The notes: generated by a model from the letters alone, not told the origin. Numbered from the stretch's first letter, positions 26,579 through 36,396 are shown. The stretch is DNA of 64,000 nt from Pedobacter suwonensis (GCF_900111825.1 NZ_FOJM01000016.1:111024-175023); one strand, 5' to 3'. Program-made: numbers and translations.

Positions 26579-26833
26579 CCATATCTATTCCTTGTTGTAA
26601 GCAATTACTATAGATATGGAGCGCAGCTTTTTCATTGGTTTCTGTGGTACAGCTGTCCACCCAAAGCCTACATACCTGTTACGGGTTTACATTTATCGGA
26701 TAGTCGTCGGATCAGGTTTAGGTGCAAAGGTTTGCGCACCTTACCAGCCCCGGCAGCTCAAAGGTTGTTTTGCTGGTTCAGTCCCGGTTGCAACATTGCT
26801 ATGCAGCAACGAAGCAAAAATCAGCAAGCCGAA
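26579..26833. other. Intergenic region between rsmA and dinB with a hairpin
   Basis: The stem CCATATCTAT (26579-26588) pairs with ATAGATATGG (26610-26619) and may terminate rsmA. The rest is richer in GC than the genome's other spacers, with small foldable pieces such as AGGTGC ... GCGCACCT near 26719-26742, and has no credible gene. It may be a dispersed non-coding repeat; this cannot be decided within the window. Confidence 0.4.
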
Positions 26834-27934
26834 TTAAAACTCAAACTCCAGCTGGTTGCTCTCTGGTTTTTCTATCTCCACATCATCATAAAACCGCGAT
26901 AAGGTAATGCCCAACAACCTCACCTGCGTTGTGCCAATTGCCGCCTCTTCCAAAAGTTTAATGGCTTCGGCATAAATGACAGCGGCCTTACTAATCGGTG
27001 TAGCGAAGGAGCGGCTGCGCGTAATGAGTTTAAAATCTGCAAATTTGATTTTAAGAGTCACTGTTTTTCCACTCAATTGATGTTTCTCTAAACGTTTGGC
27101 TACGGTTTCGCTGATCTGTTTCAGCAGATCGTGCATTACTGCATCTTCATTGGTATCTTCTGATAAGGTATCTTCTGCACCTACTGATTTTGCTTCACGA
27201 TTTGCACGAACGGGCCGATCGTCTATTCCACGAACAATTTGGTAATAAAATCTTCCCGATTTCCCGAATTGGGCAATAAGCTGGGCTTCTGTCAGCTTTT
27301 TTAAATCTGCACCAATATTAATCTGCATAGCCTTCATTTTGGCACTCGTAACTTTGCCTACTCCAAAAAATTTTTCAACAGGGAGTTTTTCCATAAAAGC
27401 TTCAATTTTGGAAGGGCCAATAAAAGTTAAGCCATCGGGTTTATTCATGTCTGAAGCTACTTTTGCCACAAATTTATTAATCGATACGCCTGCCGAGGCC
27501 GTTAAATTCAGTTCGTTTTTAATTGCGTCCTTAATCGATTGTGCAATATCAAGGGCTGATCCGATGCCGAGCTTGTCTTCCGTTACATCAAGGTAGGCTT
27601 CATCCAGCGAAAGCGGTTCAATAAGGTCGGTGTAGCGGCTAAAAATTTCCCTGAGCGATTTTGAAACTGCAGTATAGGCGTCAAAACGCGGGTATACGAA
27701 AATGGCTGTAGGGCACAGCTGATAAGCTTTACTTGATGGCATTGCCGAGCGGATACCATACTGCCGGGCTTCATAACTGGCTGTAGAAACCACTCCACGG
27801 CTATCCGGTTTACCGCCAACCACCAGAGGTTTTCCCCGATATTCAGGAAAATCGCGTTGCTCTACAGATGCATAAAAAGCATCCATATCGATATGAATTA
27901 TTTTTCGTAAAACCGGCGGATTCAAATCAGACAT
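26834..27934 (-). CDS. dinB: DNA polymerase IV (Y-family)
   Basis: 366-residue translesion polymerase. Catalytic motifs: IIHIDMDAFYASVE with the first metal ligand, and LSLDEAYLDVTED with the second. The finger-domain YEARQYGIRSAMP and the helix-hairpin-helix GVGKVTSAKMKAM follow, then the little-finger domain. The extreme C-terminus QLEFEF resembles a sliding-clamp binding motif. It is a single gene, and no LexA-type box was recognised. Confidence 0.96.
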   Translation of the reverse strand: MSDLNPPVLRKIIHIDMDAFYASVEQRDFPEYRGKPLVVGGKPDSRGVVSTASYEARQYGIRSAMPSSKAYQLCPTAIFVYPRFDAYTAVSKSLREIFSRYTDLIEPLSLDEAYLDVTEDKLGIGSALDIAQSIKDAIKNELNLTASAGVSINKFVAKVASDMNKPDGLTFIGPSKIEAFMEKLPVEKFFGVGKVTSAKMKAMQINIGADLKKLTEAQLIAQFGKSGRFYYQIVRGIDDRPVRANREAKSVGAEDTLSEDTNEDAVMHDLLKQISETVAKRLEKHQLSGKTVTLKIKFADFKLITRSRSFATPISKAAVIYAEAIKLLEEAAIGTTQVRLLGITLSRFYDDVEIEKPESNQLEFEF

Positions 27935-27999
27935 GCAATGACCTAAATCTCGTGTTTTTTATCAGGATTATTGGACTGGATTTTTTTTCTTTACAAAAT

Positions 28000-28353
28000 A
28001 TGGAGAGAACTATTCGTTTTTATAAAAATGCAAGACATGAATGGTATGCTGACATTCCCGAGTGGGGTGGGGCTATTGAAGATTTGCAAATGGTAGAAGG
28101 TGCTGATGAGTTGTTAAACTGGATAGCCGCTTCTGAAAATGAATGTAAGTTATTAATGGCTGACCAGTTCATACAAAATGCCGAAATTTTAGCGCTTGTT
28201 TATGCGCGTGAAGAGAACTTGGGCGGTGGTGGGGACTACCTGTTAGAACAGTTTCGTGGAGAATTTAAAAACCATAAAATTTGGCTTTGTGGTGTAACAG
28301 AATTTGTTTTTAAACACCTGCCCGAAAGGATTTATTTTAAGGAACTCCAGTAA
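28000..28353 (+). CDS. Small conserved hypothetical protein (DUF6717-like)
   Basis: 117 residues from the ATG at 28000 (MERTIRFYKNARHEWY); the frame extends upstream into dinB but that part looks non-coding. It is soluble, acidic, with no signal or membrane segment. It resembles small proteins with an R-x-Y-K-x-x-x-x-W-Y-A-D-I-P-E-W opening, tentatively DUF6717. Function unknown. It is divergent from dinB with ~65 bp between starts, so the two share a promoter region. Confidence 0.6.
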   Translation: MERTIRFYKNARHEWYADIPEWGGAIEDLQMVEGADELLNWIAASENECKLLMADQFIQNAEILALVYAREENLGGGGDYLLEQFRGEFKNHKIWLCGVTEFVFKHLPERIYFKELQ

Positions 28354-28440
28354 CTACCCGCTAGATCGAAGTTCCCACTTCACCTGGTTTTCCTCCGGAT
28401 GAAGATCACCAGGCGAGCTTTATAATACAAATCTATTCAT

Positions 28441-28800
28441 CTAATTCAATAAAATTTCAACTCTATTCAACAAAGAGTCCATCTCAAATGGTTTTTCCAT
28501 AAAATCATTTGCGCCGGCATCCAGTGCAGATTGCCTGATATCTCTGCTGGCTGAAATCATTAAAATAGGAATTTCCTTGAATTGAGGATTATTTTTAAGC
28601 TGCTTGCAGATGTCTCTGCCATCATAACCGCTCATCCATATATCCAGCATAATTAAATCTGGTTTGTTTTTTACAGCGTCAATAACTGCCCCACCATCAT
28701 AAGTAAATTCAACATCATAGCCCATCACTTCCAAAATCATTGTGATTGCATCCACAATTCCTTCGTCGTCATCGGCAATCAGTATTTTTTTGTTCGCCAT
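28441..28800 (-). CDS. Stand-alone response regulator (CheY-like receiver)
   Basis: 119 residues, one receiver domain and no output domain. The acidic pocket is ADDDEG (Asp10-12), the phospho-acceptor is Asp53 in IMLDIWMSG, the switch Ser is in MISASRD and the conserved Lys in FMEKPF. Such proteins act by protein contacts or as phosphorelay steps. The matching kinase may be the TPR histidine kinase 0.9 kb away, but the two are not in one operon. Confidence 0.9.
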   Translation of the reverse strand: MANKKILIADDDEGIVDAITMILEVMGYDVEFTYDGGAVIDAVKNKPDLIMLDIWMSGYDGRDICKQLKNNPQFKEIPILMISASRDIRQSALDAGANDFMEKPFEMDSLLNRVEILLN

Positions 28801-29155
28801 TTTGTAATGTTATTTCATATCTTTTGTTTTTCAACCGGTAATTGAGAAGATGATTGATTGCGTATAGGTTATTAATGCAGCAAATATGCTTTTTGTTTTA
28901 AAAAAAAAGAATATTTGTGTAAAGAATTTTAATGGTAAGCTGATCAGCTTTTTTGGCTGCTGGATTCCTGACCAAATCCAGGCGAATAATTTAGAAACTT
29001 TTCCGCTCAAATTACTTAAACCTCATTGCAACTTCCTTGACCAGGCGTGGATTTTGTCAGATCATGAAGAATTTAGGATATATTCTTTAACGCGTTCCTA
29101 TTTTAAGTGAAGAAAAACTATCTGTCAGAGATGGCCATGAAAAACCGGGTAATTA
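28801..29155. other. 355-bp spacer between the two receiver genes
   Basis: AT-rich. It contains the 14-bp palindrome AAGCTGATCAGCTT (28937-28950) followed by TTTT, which could be a weak hairpin or a binding site. A 74-codon open frame on the plus strand has no recognisable domain, and I do not call it a gene. No consensus promoter was seen upstream of the 28.8 kb receiver. Confidence 0.35.
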
Positions 29156-29569
29156 TCAGGATAACCGTTGTTGTCTGTTATTCTTTTCTAAAAGCCCATT
29201 AAGGCAGGAGATAAATTTGCTATAGCTAACCGGTTTAAGCAGGTATTGGTCTGCATTTACCTGATGGGCATCCATGGCATATTGGCTATAGGCTGTAATA
29301 AATATCAGGTATTTCACCGTATCTCTCAGCTTTATCGCAGCTTCAATGCCCGAAATCCCATTCATTTTGATATCCAAAAACAAAAAATCGATTTTTTGTT
29401 CGTGACTTAATATTTGTATAGCTTCTGAAGCATTATTAAAACTGCCTACTAAGGTAAGTTCGGGCGTATCGTTAATATAAGCCTCAAGGAGTTCAACGAG
29501 CAACGGATCGTCGTCAACAATCACGCAGCGGTGTTTTCTTTTCTCGTTAATTTTTGTCTCTGTTGTCAT
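29156..29569 (-). CDS. Stand-alone response regulator (LytTR-class receiver, no DNA-binding domain)
   Basis: 137 residues. CVIVDDDPLLVELLEAYI, then LDIKMNGISGIEAA with Asp66 as acceptor, FITAYSQYAMDAHQVNADQYLLKPV with the conserved Thr and Lys. The sequence is that of receivers normally fused to LytTR domains, but the frame stops after the receiver. It is divergent from the TPR histidine kinase with ~150 bp between the starts, the best candidate pair in the region. A shared promoter region is likely. Confidence 0.88.
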   Translation of the reverse strand: MTTETKINEKRKHRCVIVDDDPLLVELLEAYINDTPELTLVGSFNNASEAIQILSHEQKIDFLFLDIKMNGISGIEAAIKLRDTVKYLIFITAYSQYAMDAHQVNADQYLLKPVSYSKFISCLNGLLEKNNRQQRLS

Positions 29570-29716
29570 ACGCCCCCATATTTTCGATAAAGTTAGGGAT
29601 TTGTTGAATTGAAATCCTTAAAAAATATCTTTCAGAACCAACAGGGTAATGGCCACTTTTGGTAAATTATATTTTTTACTAGATTAGTCCGTCGTCATAA
29701 CTATTAATCTCGCTCA

Positions 29717-31762
29717 ATGCACACTAAAATAACTTTCTCCGATACCAGCTACAAAAAGCTTCCATACTTGTTAATTTTGATTGTGTTTTTTCTTAATTCC
29801 AATAGGGAAGTAACTGCAAAACTTTCGACAGATTTACTAGTCGATACAAACAGGGTAAACAGTTTATTAGATAGTATTTCGAAATATCGGTACCAGCCCG
29901 ATTTGGTAATAAAGTATGCCGACTTAGGGATACAATATGCAAAATCTATAACATTTGATAAAGGGCTATCTAAGCTGTTGTTTAGAAAAGGGATTGCATT
30001 AATGAACAAAGGACTAAAAAATGAAAGTTTAGCATCGCTTGACGAAGCAGAGCAACTGGCCGATAAAAACGGGCAGTTGCTTGTATTAGCCAATGTAAAT
30101 AGAATAAGAGGTGTACTTTATTATAAAAATGCAGATTACGAACACGCCACAGCTAGTATTTTAAGAGCCATTAGATTTTACGAACGAAACAAAGTGTACG
30201 TTGAATTACCAATATGCTATTCGATACTTGCTTCCATTAATGTTGCCACAGGTAATACTGCTGAGAGTTATCGGTATTATTTTAAATCCTTTAACCTGAT
30301 CCGATCGCTGCTAAACAAACCAGAATCATCCTTTTCAAAAGAAGATTGGGATAAGTTGCATACCAATTACATCGACCTTTGTGTTAACATTGGTAATTAT
30401 TTCGAGCAATCGGATAAACTTGACATGGCATTGAAGTATTATGAACTAGGACTATCCAAACCTTTTGCCACTCCAAATTATAATGCCTATCTGATCCTGA
30501 TGACCAATGCTTCCAAAATCTATTACGCCAAAGGGAATGTTGCCAAAGCCAGGAAAATGGCCTATCGCGCATTTAGTTTGGCAAAGGAAGCCCATTTATA
30601 TCGTGAACAGTCGAACGCGCTTGATCACCTCGGAAGCTTTGCGGATCATTTTACTCAGGCAAATCAATATTATATAGAGGCGGTTGAACTTGCCAAAAAG
30701 GCACAGGACAAAGATTTGTTGTATAAGGTTCTAGAGCATCGGGCTAATTCAGCGAAGAAGTTTGGTCGCTATAAATTCGCTTTTGAGGCTTATAAAGAAT
30801 CAAGAGCCATCCGCGACAGTATCGTTACGCAGGAAAATAGTGTGGCAATTGATAACCTGATATCCAATCATAAGCTGCAGGATTCGACCCAAAAACTTAA
30901 GCACGTAGGATTTGAGCGCTACAAAGCGAACCAGCGCAGTAATTTTTATCGGCTTTTATTTGCGGCAACAGGCGCAATATTGTTGATCACGTTTCTTTTT
31001 ATCCTGCGTAACAGAAAACTAAATAAAGCTTTAAACCTACGCACAAACCAGCTGAGTGCGCTTAATACGCATAAAGATAGAATTCTTTCGATAATGGGAC
31101 ACGACCTTAAAGGCGCGTTGGCAGATCTGCATGCCTTAGCCTTTCTCCTTAAGCGGCATATGGGTACGCCAAGACAGGAGGAACTCATTGAACAGCTATC
31201 TAATGTGCAGCAATCTGCAAATGAAATATTAGATAAACTGTTGTTATGGGGTGCCTTAGATATGCATTATGATCATCTTATCGCACCTTTTTATCCTGCA
31301 ATTGCATTAAGCAGTACCATTAATTCTACCAGAGGCATTGCCACTGCCAGAAACATTACTTTAACGACAGATATAGCCGCCGATGTTGAAATATTAGGGA
31401 ACGAACATCATATAACCTTTATTCTGCGAAACCTGTTAAGCAATGCGGTAAAGTATTCAGATGCAGATCAACCTGTTCACATCAGGCTGATCAAAACAGA
31501 TATAGCTGCCATATTTGAAGTTGAAAATTATAACAAGTTAGCTAAGGTTGCCACAGTAAATGATTTTTATGCGAATCGCCAGAGCGTTTCAGAAGAAACC
31601 AAAGGGCATGGTATCGGATTGTTATTGTGCAAAATCCTGTCCGATCTGGATAATTATCAGTTAAATGCAAGCAAAGAAGGGGATATCATCCGCACCAGAC
31701 TTATCATTCCGACAAATCCGGCGGTGTTGAAAAATCAGGTCAATGATTCTGCTACAGCTTAA
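29717..31762 (+). CDS. TPR-containing sensor histidine kinase
   Basis: 681 residues. N-terminal hydrophobic segment (about 13-33), a periplasmic array of tetratricopeptide-like repeats (about 40-375), a transmembrane helix near 408-428 (LLFAATGAILLITFLFIL), then HisKA with His462 in MGHDLKG and a HATPase with N-box NLLSNAVKYS (Asn576) and G-box KGHGIGLLLC. The kinase class is common in Bacteroidota, where the TPRs are thought to sense protein or peptide signals. No output regulator is fused. It is divergent from the receiver gene at 29.2 kb. Confidence 0.9.
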   Translation: MHTKITFSDTSYKKLPYLLILIVFFLNSNREVTAKLSTDLLVDTNRVNSLLDSISKYRYQPDLVIKYADLGIQYAKSITFDKGLSKLLFRKGIALMNKGLKNESLASLDEAEQLADKNGQLLVLANVNRIRGVLYYKNADYEHATASILRAIRFYERNKVYVELPICYSILASINVATGNTAESYRYYFKSFNLIRSLLNKPESSFSKEDWDKLHTNYIDLCVNIGNYFEQSDKLDMALKYYELGLSKPFATPNYNAYLILMTNASKIYYAKGNVAKARKMAYRAFSLAKEAHLYREQSNALDHLGSFADHFTQANQYYIEAVELAKKAQDKDLLYKVLEHRANSAKKFGRYKFAFEAYKESRAIRDSIVTQENSVAIDNLISNHKLQDSTQKLKHVGFERYKANQRSNFYRLLFAATGAILLITFLFILRNRKLNKALNLRTNQLSALNTHKDRILSIMGHDLKGALADLHALAFLLKRHMGTPRQEELIEQLSNVQQSANEILDKLLLWGALDMHYDHLIAPFYPAIALSSTINSTRGIATARNITLTTDIAADVEILGNEHHITFILRNLLSNAVKYSDADQPVHIRLIKTDIAAIFEVENYNKLAKVATVNDFYANRQSVSEETKGHGIGLLLCKILSDLDNYQLNASKEGDIIRTRLIIPTNPAVLKNQVNDSATA

Positions 31763-31960
31763 AGGGGTTTAAACATTATCCGGGAGAAAAATGACTTGCA
31801 TTTTTTTTTATCAATGGACTACAAAAGATGCGATAATACCAGGACATACACAGGGTGGTATAAACTATTTATAGGATAATATTCAAAAAAGAAGGTTATT
31901 TTAAATGCGAGACATTATATTTACAGCGTTTATTCAAACGAGAAGGTTTAACGGCCAAAA

Positions 31961-32971
31961 ATGGACAGCATTAATATTAAGAAGTTAGCAGAAGCATTAA
32001 ATTTATCTACTTCTACAATTTCGAGGGCTTTTAGGGATAATAGTGACATCAATAGTGCTACCAAGGAACGTATATTGGCAAAGGCAAAGGAATTAAACTA
32101 CCAGCCCAATCATTACGCCAGTAATTTAAGAGAGCAAAAAAGCAAAACCATAGCGGTTATTGTGCCAGAACTGGCCAATAATTATTTCTCACAGGCCATC
32201 CACGGCATTGAACGCATAGCAAGGGAAAATGGTTACCACATCCTCATTTATGTAACTGATGATGATTACCAAAAAGAAGTAACTTTCATCCAGCATTTGC
32301 ACAACGGTAGGGCTGATGGGATTATCATGTCGGTTTCAGGAGAGGCTAACGACCATAATTACCTTAATAAATTTGGCAGTAAAAGATTGCCTCTGGTGTT
32401 TTTTGACAGGGTTTACGAAGACATTAATACGCCCAGGGTAATTACCAATGATTATGACAGCAGTTTTTTGGCCACCGAACATTTAGTAGAGCAGGGTTGC
32501 AGGAGAATTGCTTATCTGGTGGTGAATAAAAGTTTATCAATAGGTAAAACCCGTATGCAGGGTTATATTGATGCCCTGGCCAAACATCAGGTTCCATTTG
32601 ATGAAAACCTGATTGTAGACTGCAGTAACAGCTATGAGGAAAATAGCATGATCATTAAAGAAGCTTTAATACAATTAAAACCCGATGGTATTTTTACCTC
32701 GGTTGAGCGTTTGGCTTTTGCCACGTATTATGCCTGTTACGATCTTCGTATTAATATTCCCGGTGATTTAAAAGTAATCAGTTTCTCCAGTTTGGAAATT
32801 GCTCCTTTGTTAAATCCTTCACTGACCACCATTACCCAGCCCGCTACCGAAATCGGAGAAGAAGCAGCAAAATTATTGTTCACGGTATTGGATAATCATG
32901 CCAATAAAAACCGACTAAATGAGGTGGTTTTAACCTCCAAAATAATCAAGCGGAATTCGACCAATAAGTAG
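31961..32971 (+). CDS. LacI-family transcriptional regulator of the maltodextrin locus
   Basis: 336 residues. The N-terminal HTH (NIKKLAEALNLSTSTISRAF) and hinge helix (YQPNHYASNLREQKS) are classical LacI. The rest is a periplasmic-binding-protein-like sensor domain (AVIVPELANNYFSQAI, VVFFDRVYED-type strands, VISFSSLEIAPLLNPSLTTI). It most probably binds the two palindromes that follow its gene and controls susC and the genes behind it. The effector is inferred to be maltose or a derived sugar. LacI control differs from the SusR type of Bacteroides. Confidence 0.9.
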   Translation: MDSINIKKLAEALNLSTSTISRAFRDNSDINSATKERILAKAKELNYQPNHYASNLREQKSKTIAVIVPELANNYFSQAIHGIERIARENGYHILIYVTDDDYQKEVTFIQHLHNGRADGIIMSVSGEANDHNYLNKFGSKRLPLVFFDRVYEDINTPRVITNDYDSSFLATEHLVEQGCRRIAYLVVNKSLSIGKTRMQGYIDALAKHQVPFDENLIVDCSNSYEENSMIIKEALIQLKPDGIFTSVERLAFATYYACYDLRINIPGDLKVISFSSLEIAPLLNPSLTTITQPATEIGEEAAKLLFTVLDNHANKNRLNEVVLTSKIIKRNSTNK

Positions 32972-33063
32972 GTAAAAGTACGTCTGAAAACAAGGCCTTT
33001 TTTGGTCTGAAATTTTCAAAAAATTTCTTCACTTAGTGTAAAATACGCAGAATTCTGATTGAT

Positions 33064-33083
33064 TTTCGGGAACGTTCCCGAAA
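33064..33083. promoter_or_regulatory. LacI-type operator 1
   Basis: A perfect 20-bp palindrome, TTTCGGGAACGTTCCCGAAA, with a central CG as in LacI/GalR family operators. It lies 93 bp after the lacI stop codon. Confidence 0.85.
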
Positions 33084-33104
33084 GATGACAGAATTTTGAT
33101 CTAT

Positions 33105-33130
33105 TTTTTTCGGGAACGTTCCCGAAAAAA
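33105..33130. promoter_or_regulatory. LacI-type operator 2
   Basis: The same core CGGGAACGTTCCCG, here perfect over 26 bp because of longer T and A arms. The centre lies 44 bp from that of operator 1, close to four DNA turns. Two dimers could therefore bind the same face. Confidence 0.85.
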
Positions 33131-33407
33131 GGCATAAAAACAACTTAGTGTATTTTTTACACTTTAAATCGAAAATTTAATTTTTTAAGCACCTAAATAT
33201 CAATTATTTGTAATTTTAATAATTATTTAATATGAGTTTCGACTTGCTTTCAAAATCGAATTTTTCAACGAATTTTTTAATTGATATTTTAACCCGAAAT
33301 ATATTTTTTAAATAAATTTTGAAATCTCAATAACAGCTGTAAATTAGGCCTATGTGTAAATCACTATAATATTTAACCAAATTTTTATACTTAAACGAGC
33401 TTCAAAT

Positions 33408-36374
33408 ATGAGAGTATTTTACCTGTTAAAACAGGGGCTTTTGGTGCTGTTGGTTTTTTCAGCATTAATGGTAAAAGCACAAACCGGATCGGTATCCGGA
33501 AAGGTGCTTGATGAAAGTGGCCTGCCATTGCCCGGTGCCTCTGTAATTGTTAAAGGTACAACCAGAAGTACATCAACCGATGTTGATGGTAATTTTAAAC
33601 TTGCCGGTTTATCTAATGGTCAGATAACGTTATCTGCAAGTTTTATCGGTTATCAAACACTTGATAAAGCGGTAAGCGTTTCGGCAAATGCGACGGTTAG
33701 TTTTCAATTGGTACCCGATGCGCAAAAACTGAATGAAGTGGTGGTAATCGGTTATGGTACCGCTGAAAAGAAAAACCTAACTGGTTCAATCACTACGGTC
33801 AACTCCAAAGATTTCCAAAAAGGCACCATCACCACGCCTGAGCAATTGATTCAGGGTAAAGTAGCTGGTGTAAACATCGTTTCGGGTGGTGGCGCACCAG
33901 GTGGCGGTAGTACCATCCGTATCCGTGGCGGTGCATCCCTCAATGCCAGTAATGATCCTTTGATCGTGGTTGACGGGGTGCCTTTCAGCGGTAACAGCAT
34001 TGGTAACGCACCAAGTCCGCTGTCATTGATCAACCCTAACGATATCGAAACCTTTACGGTTTTGAAAGATGCCAACGCAACAGCTATTTATGGTTCAAGG
34101 GCATCTAACGGGGTAATTCTAATCACCACTAAAAAAGGGGCATCAGGAGAACCTGTAATCAATTTCAGTACAAATAACTCCATTGCCAGCGTTGCCAAAA
34201 AAGTAAATGTGCTTACTGCCGATCAGGTTCGGGCTTTTGTAAACGCAAACGGTACCGCTGCGCAAAAAGCATTATTGGGTACAGCGAATACCGATTGGCA
34301 GAATGAAATCTATCAGAACGCATTCTCTACCGATAATAATTTAAGTATTGCAGGGTCTTTAAAAGGAGTGCCTTACCGCGTATCGGCAGGCTATCTTGAT
34401 CAGGATGGTGTGGTAATTACCAGTAAACTGAAAAGGGCTACAGGTGCCATATCTGTTGCACCTAAATTTTTCACTGATCACCTGAAAGCCGAACTGAACT
34501 TGAAAGGATCCCTGAGCCAATCACAATATCCAAATGACGGTGCCATAGGCGCGGCAATTCAGTTCGATCCTACACAACCTGTTTATGCCAATAATAACTA
34601 TGGTGGTTATTTCGAATGGTTAAGTACTAATGGTGTGCCTAACCCGAATGCGCCGCGCAATCCGGTAGCGCTGATCAGGCAACAAGATAACCGTGGAAAT
34701 GCCGCAAGAAGCTTTGGTAACCTTAAATTGGATTATTCTTTCCACTTTCTGCCTGAATTACATGCAGTTGTAAACCTGGGTTATGATTACTCAAAAGGTT
34801 ATGGACGCACCATCGTGCCGATCTATGCAGCACAAAGTGCATCAACCAGTGGATCTTATTCAAACAGGTTAAATACTGAGATGAATAAATTTTCTGAAGC
34901 ATACTTGAGTTATGCTAAAACTATCGAAAGCATTAAAAGCAGGTTTGATGTAACTGCCGGTTATGGTTATTACGATGATGCGGTTACCAATTACAACTTC
35001 GCTACCTACAAAGGTACAGGCGAACTGTTGACTACACCTGTTTTCCCTTTTTCCGTTGAGCAGAATAAACTGCTTTCTTACTACGGACGTTTCAACTATA
35101 CCTTGAACGATAAATATATCTTATCCGGTACGATGAGGGCTGATGCTTCTTCTAAATTTGCCCAGAATAACCGTTGGGGTTATTTCCCGTCGGTAGGTTT
35201 TACCTGGAGAATTATCGGAGAAAATTTCCTGAAAAACAGCGAAACTTTATCTGACTTGAAATTACGCTTAAGCTATGGTGAAACGGGTAACAAAGATGGT
35301 ATTGGTAACTACGATTACCTTTCTAAATACTATGCCAGCACAAACAATGGTCAGTACCAGGTAGGTAATAATTTTTACAACTACTATAGTCCGGCAGGTT
35401 ACGATCCTGACTTGAAATGGGAAACCACAACTACTTACAATGCTGGTTTGGATTACGGTTTCCTAAAAGGAAGGTTATATGGAAGTATTGATGTTTACTA
35501 TAAAAAAACCAAGGACCTGTTAAGTACCGTAACTATTCCGGTGGGAACCAACTTTACCAATGTATTAACTACTAACGTGGGTAATATGGATGTAAGAGGT
35601 GCTGAAGCAAGTTTAAATTTTGTGGCCATTAAAACACAGAATACCAGTTGGGAACTGGGCATCAATGCCGCATATAATAAAAGAGAGGTTACCAACTTAA
35701 CCTTAAATCCGAACTCTGGTTTCAAAATTGATGCAGGCGATATTACCGGAGGTACAGGCATCCATCTTAAATATAATGCGGTTAACCAGTTACCAGGTTC
35801 ATTCTTTGTATATAAACAGGTATACAATGCCGATGGTAAACCGTTAGAAGGTGTTTATCAGGACCTGAATGGTGATGGCAGCATTTCTGCAGCCGACCAG
35901 TATTTCTATAAATCACCTGATCCTAAAGTAATCTTAGGGTTTAATACCTCGTTTACCTATAAAAAATGGACCGCGAGCACAGTATTAAGGGCCAATATCG
36001 GTAACTACGTTTACGACAATATCTCGTCAAACTTTGGTATCAGGAACAATGTATTGAGTACCCAGGGAATTCTGAACAACTCTACTTCAGATTTATATGT
36101 AACCAATTTCTCGGGAAGTTCTGGTGTACAGTACCTGAGCGACTATTTTATCAAAAATGCTTCTTTCCTGAAGATGGATAACCTTGGTTTATCCTACAAT
36201 GTTGGTAAACTGTCTAAAACCGGAAATGCAAACATGCGCATCTCTGCAAACTGCCAGAATGTGTTTGTGGTTTCCAAATACAAGGGTATAGATCCGGAAC
36301 TGGTTTCGGGTATCGATTATAACCTTTATCCTCGTCCACGTACCTATACTTTGGGCTTAAATGTTGGTTTCTAA
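33408..36374 (+). CDS. susC: SusC/RagA TonB-linked outer-membrane protein
   Basis: 988 residues. Signal peptide ~1-24 (ending LMVKA), a CarboxypepD_reg-like domain (GSVSGKVLDESGLPLPGASV), the family hallmark NEVVVIGYGTAEKKNLTGSI, a plug domain (about 115-230) with RIRGGASLNASNDPLIVVDG, and a 22-strand barrel ending in LGLNVGF. It takes up oligosaccharides too large for porins, powered by TonB. With susD it forms a lidded transporter. Genes behind it for GH13 and GH65 enzymes point to maltodextrin. The start lies ~280 bp after the operators. Confidence 0.96.
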   Translation: MRVFYLLKQGLLVLLVFSALMVKAQTGSVSGKVLDESGLPLPGASVIVKGTTRSTSTDVDGNFKLAGLSNGQITLSASFIGYQTLDKAVSVSANATVSFQLVPDAQKLNEVVVIGYGTAEKKNLTGSITTVNSKDFQKGTITTPEQLIQGKVAGVNIVSGGGAPGGGSTIRIRGGASLNASNDPLIVVDGVPFSGNSIGNAPSPLSLINPNDIETFTVLKDANATAIYGSRASNGVILITTKKGASGEPVINFSTNNSIASVAKKVNVLTADQVRAFVNANGTAAQKALLGTANTDWQNEIYQNAFSTDNNLSIAGSLKGVPYRVSAGYLDQDGVVITSKLKRATGAISVAPKFFTDHLKAELNLKGSLSQSQYPNDGAIGAAIQFDPTQPVYANNNYGGYFEWLSTNGVPNPNAPRNPVALIRQQDNRGNAARSFGNLKLDYSFHFLPELHAVVNLGYDYSKGYGRTIVPIYAAQSASTSGSYSNRLNTEMNKFSEAYLSYAKTIESIKSRFDVTAGYGYYDDAVTNYNFATYKGTGELLTTPVFPFSVEQNKLLSYYGRFNYTLNDKYILSGTMRADASSKFAQNNRWGYFPSVGFTWRIIGENFLKNSETLSDLKLRLSYGETGNKDGIGNYDYLSKYYASTNNGQYQVGNNFYNYYSPAGYDPDLKWETTTTYNAGLDYGFLKGRLYGSIDVYYKKTKDLLSTVTIPVGTNFTNVLTTNVGNMDVRGAEASLNFVAIKTQNTSWELGINAAYNKREVTNLTLNPNSGFKIDAGDITGGTGIHLKYNAVNQLPGSFFVYKQVYNADGKPLEGVYQDLNGDGSISAADQYFYKSPDPKVILGFNTSFTYKKWTASTVLRANIGNYVYDNISSNFGIRNNVLSTQGILNNSTSDLYVTNFSGSSGVQYLSDYFIKNASFLKMDNLGLSYNVGKLSKTGNANMRISANCQNVFVVSKYKGIDPELVSGIDYNLYPRPRTYTLGLNVGF

Positions 36375-36396
36375 TACTGAAAAAAGAAATAGAAAA

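Larger units (their letters stand above)
32972..33407. other. 436-bp regulatory region upstream of susC
   Basis: It holds two operators (33064-33083 and 33105-33130). CTTAGTGTA occurs on both sides of the pair (33032-33040 and 33144-33152), the second within AGTGTATTTTTTACACT. From 33170 to 33407 the DNA is extremely AT-rich, without an ORF. The distance from the operators to the susC ATG is about 280 bp, so a long leader or a promoter close to the operators is implied. Confidence 0.6.

Noticed and set aside
28886..29110. 74-codon plus-strand frame between the receiver genes
   Set aside because: No domain, no start context, contains the AAGCTGATCAGCTT palindrome; more likely spacer DNA.
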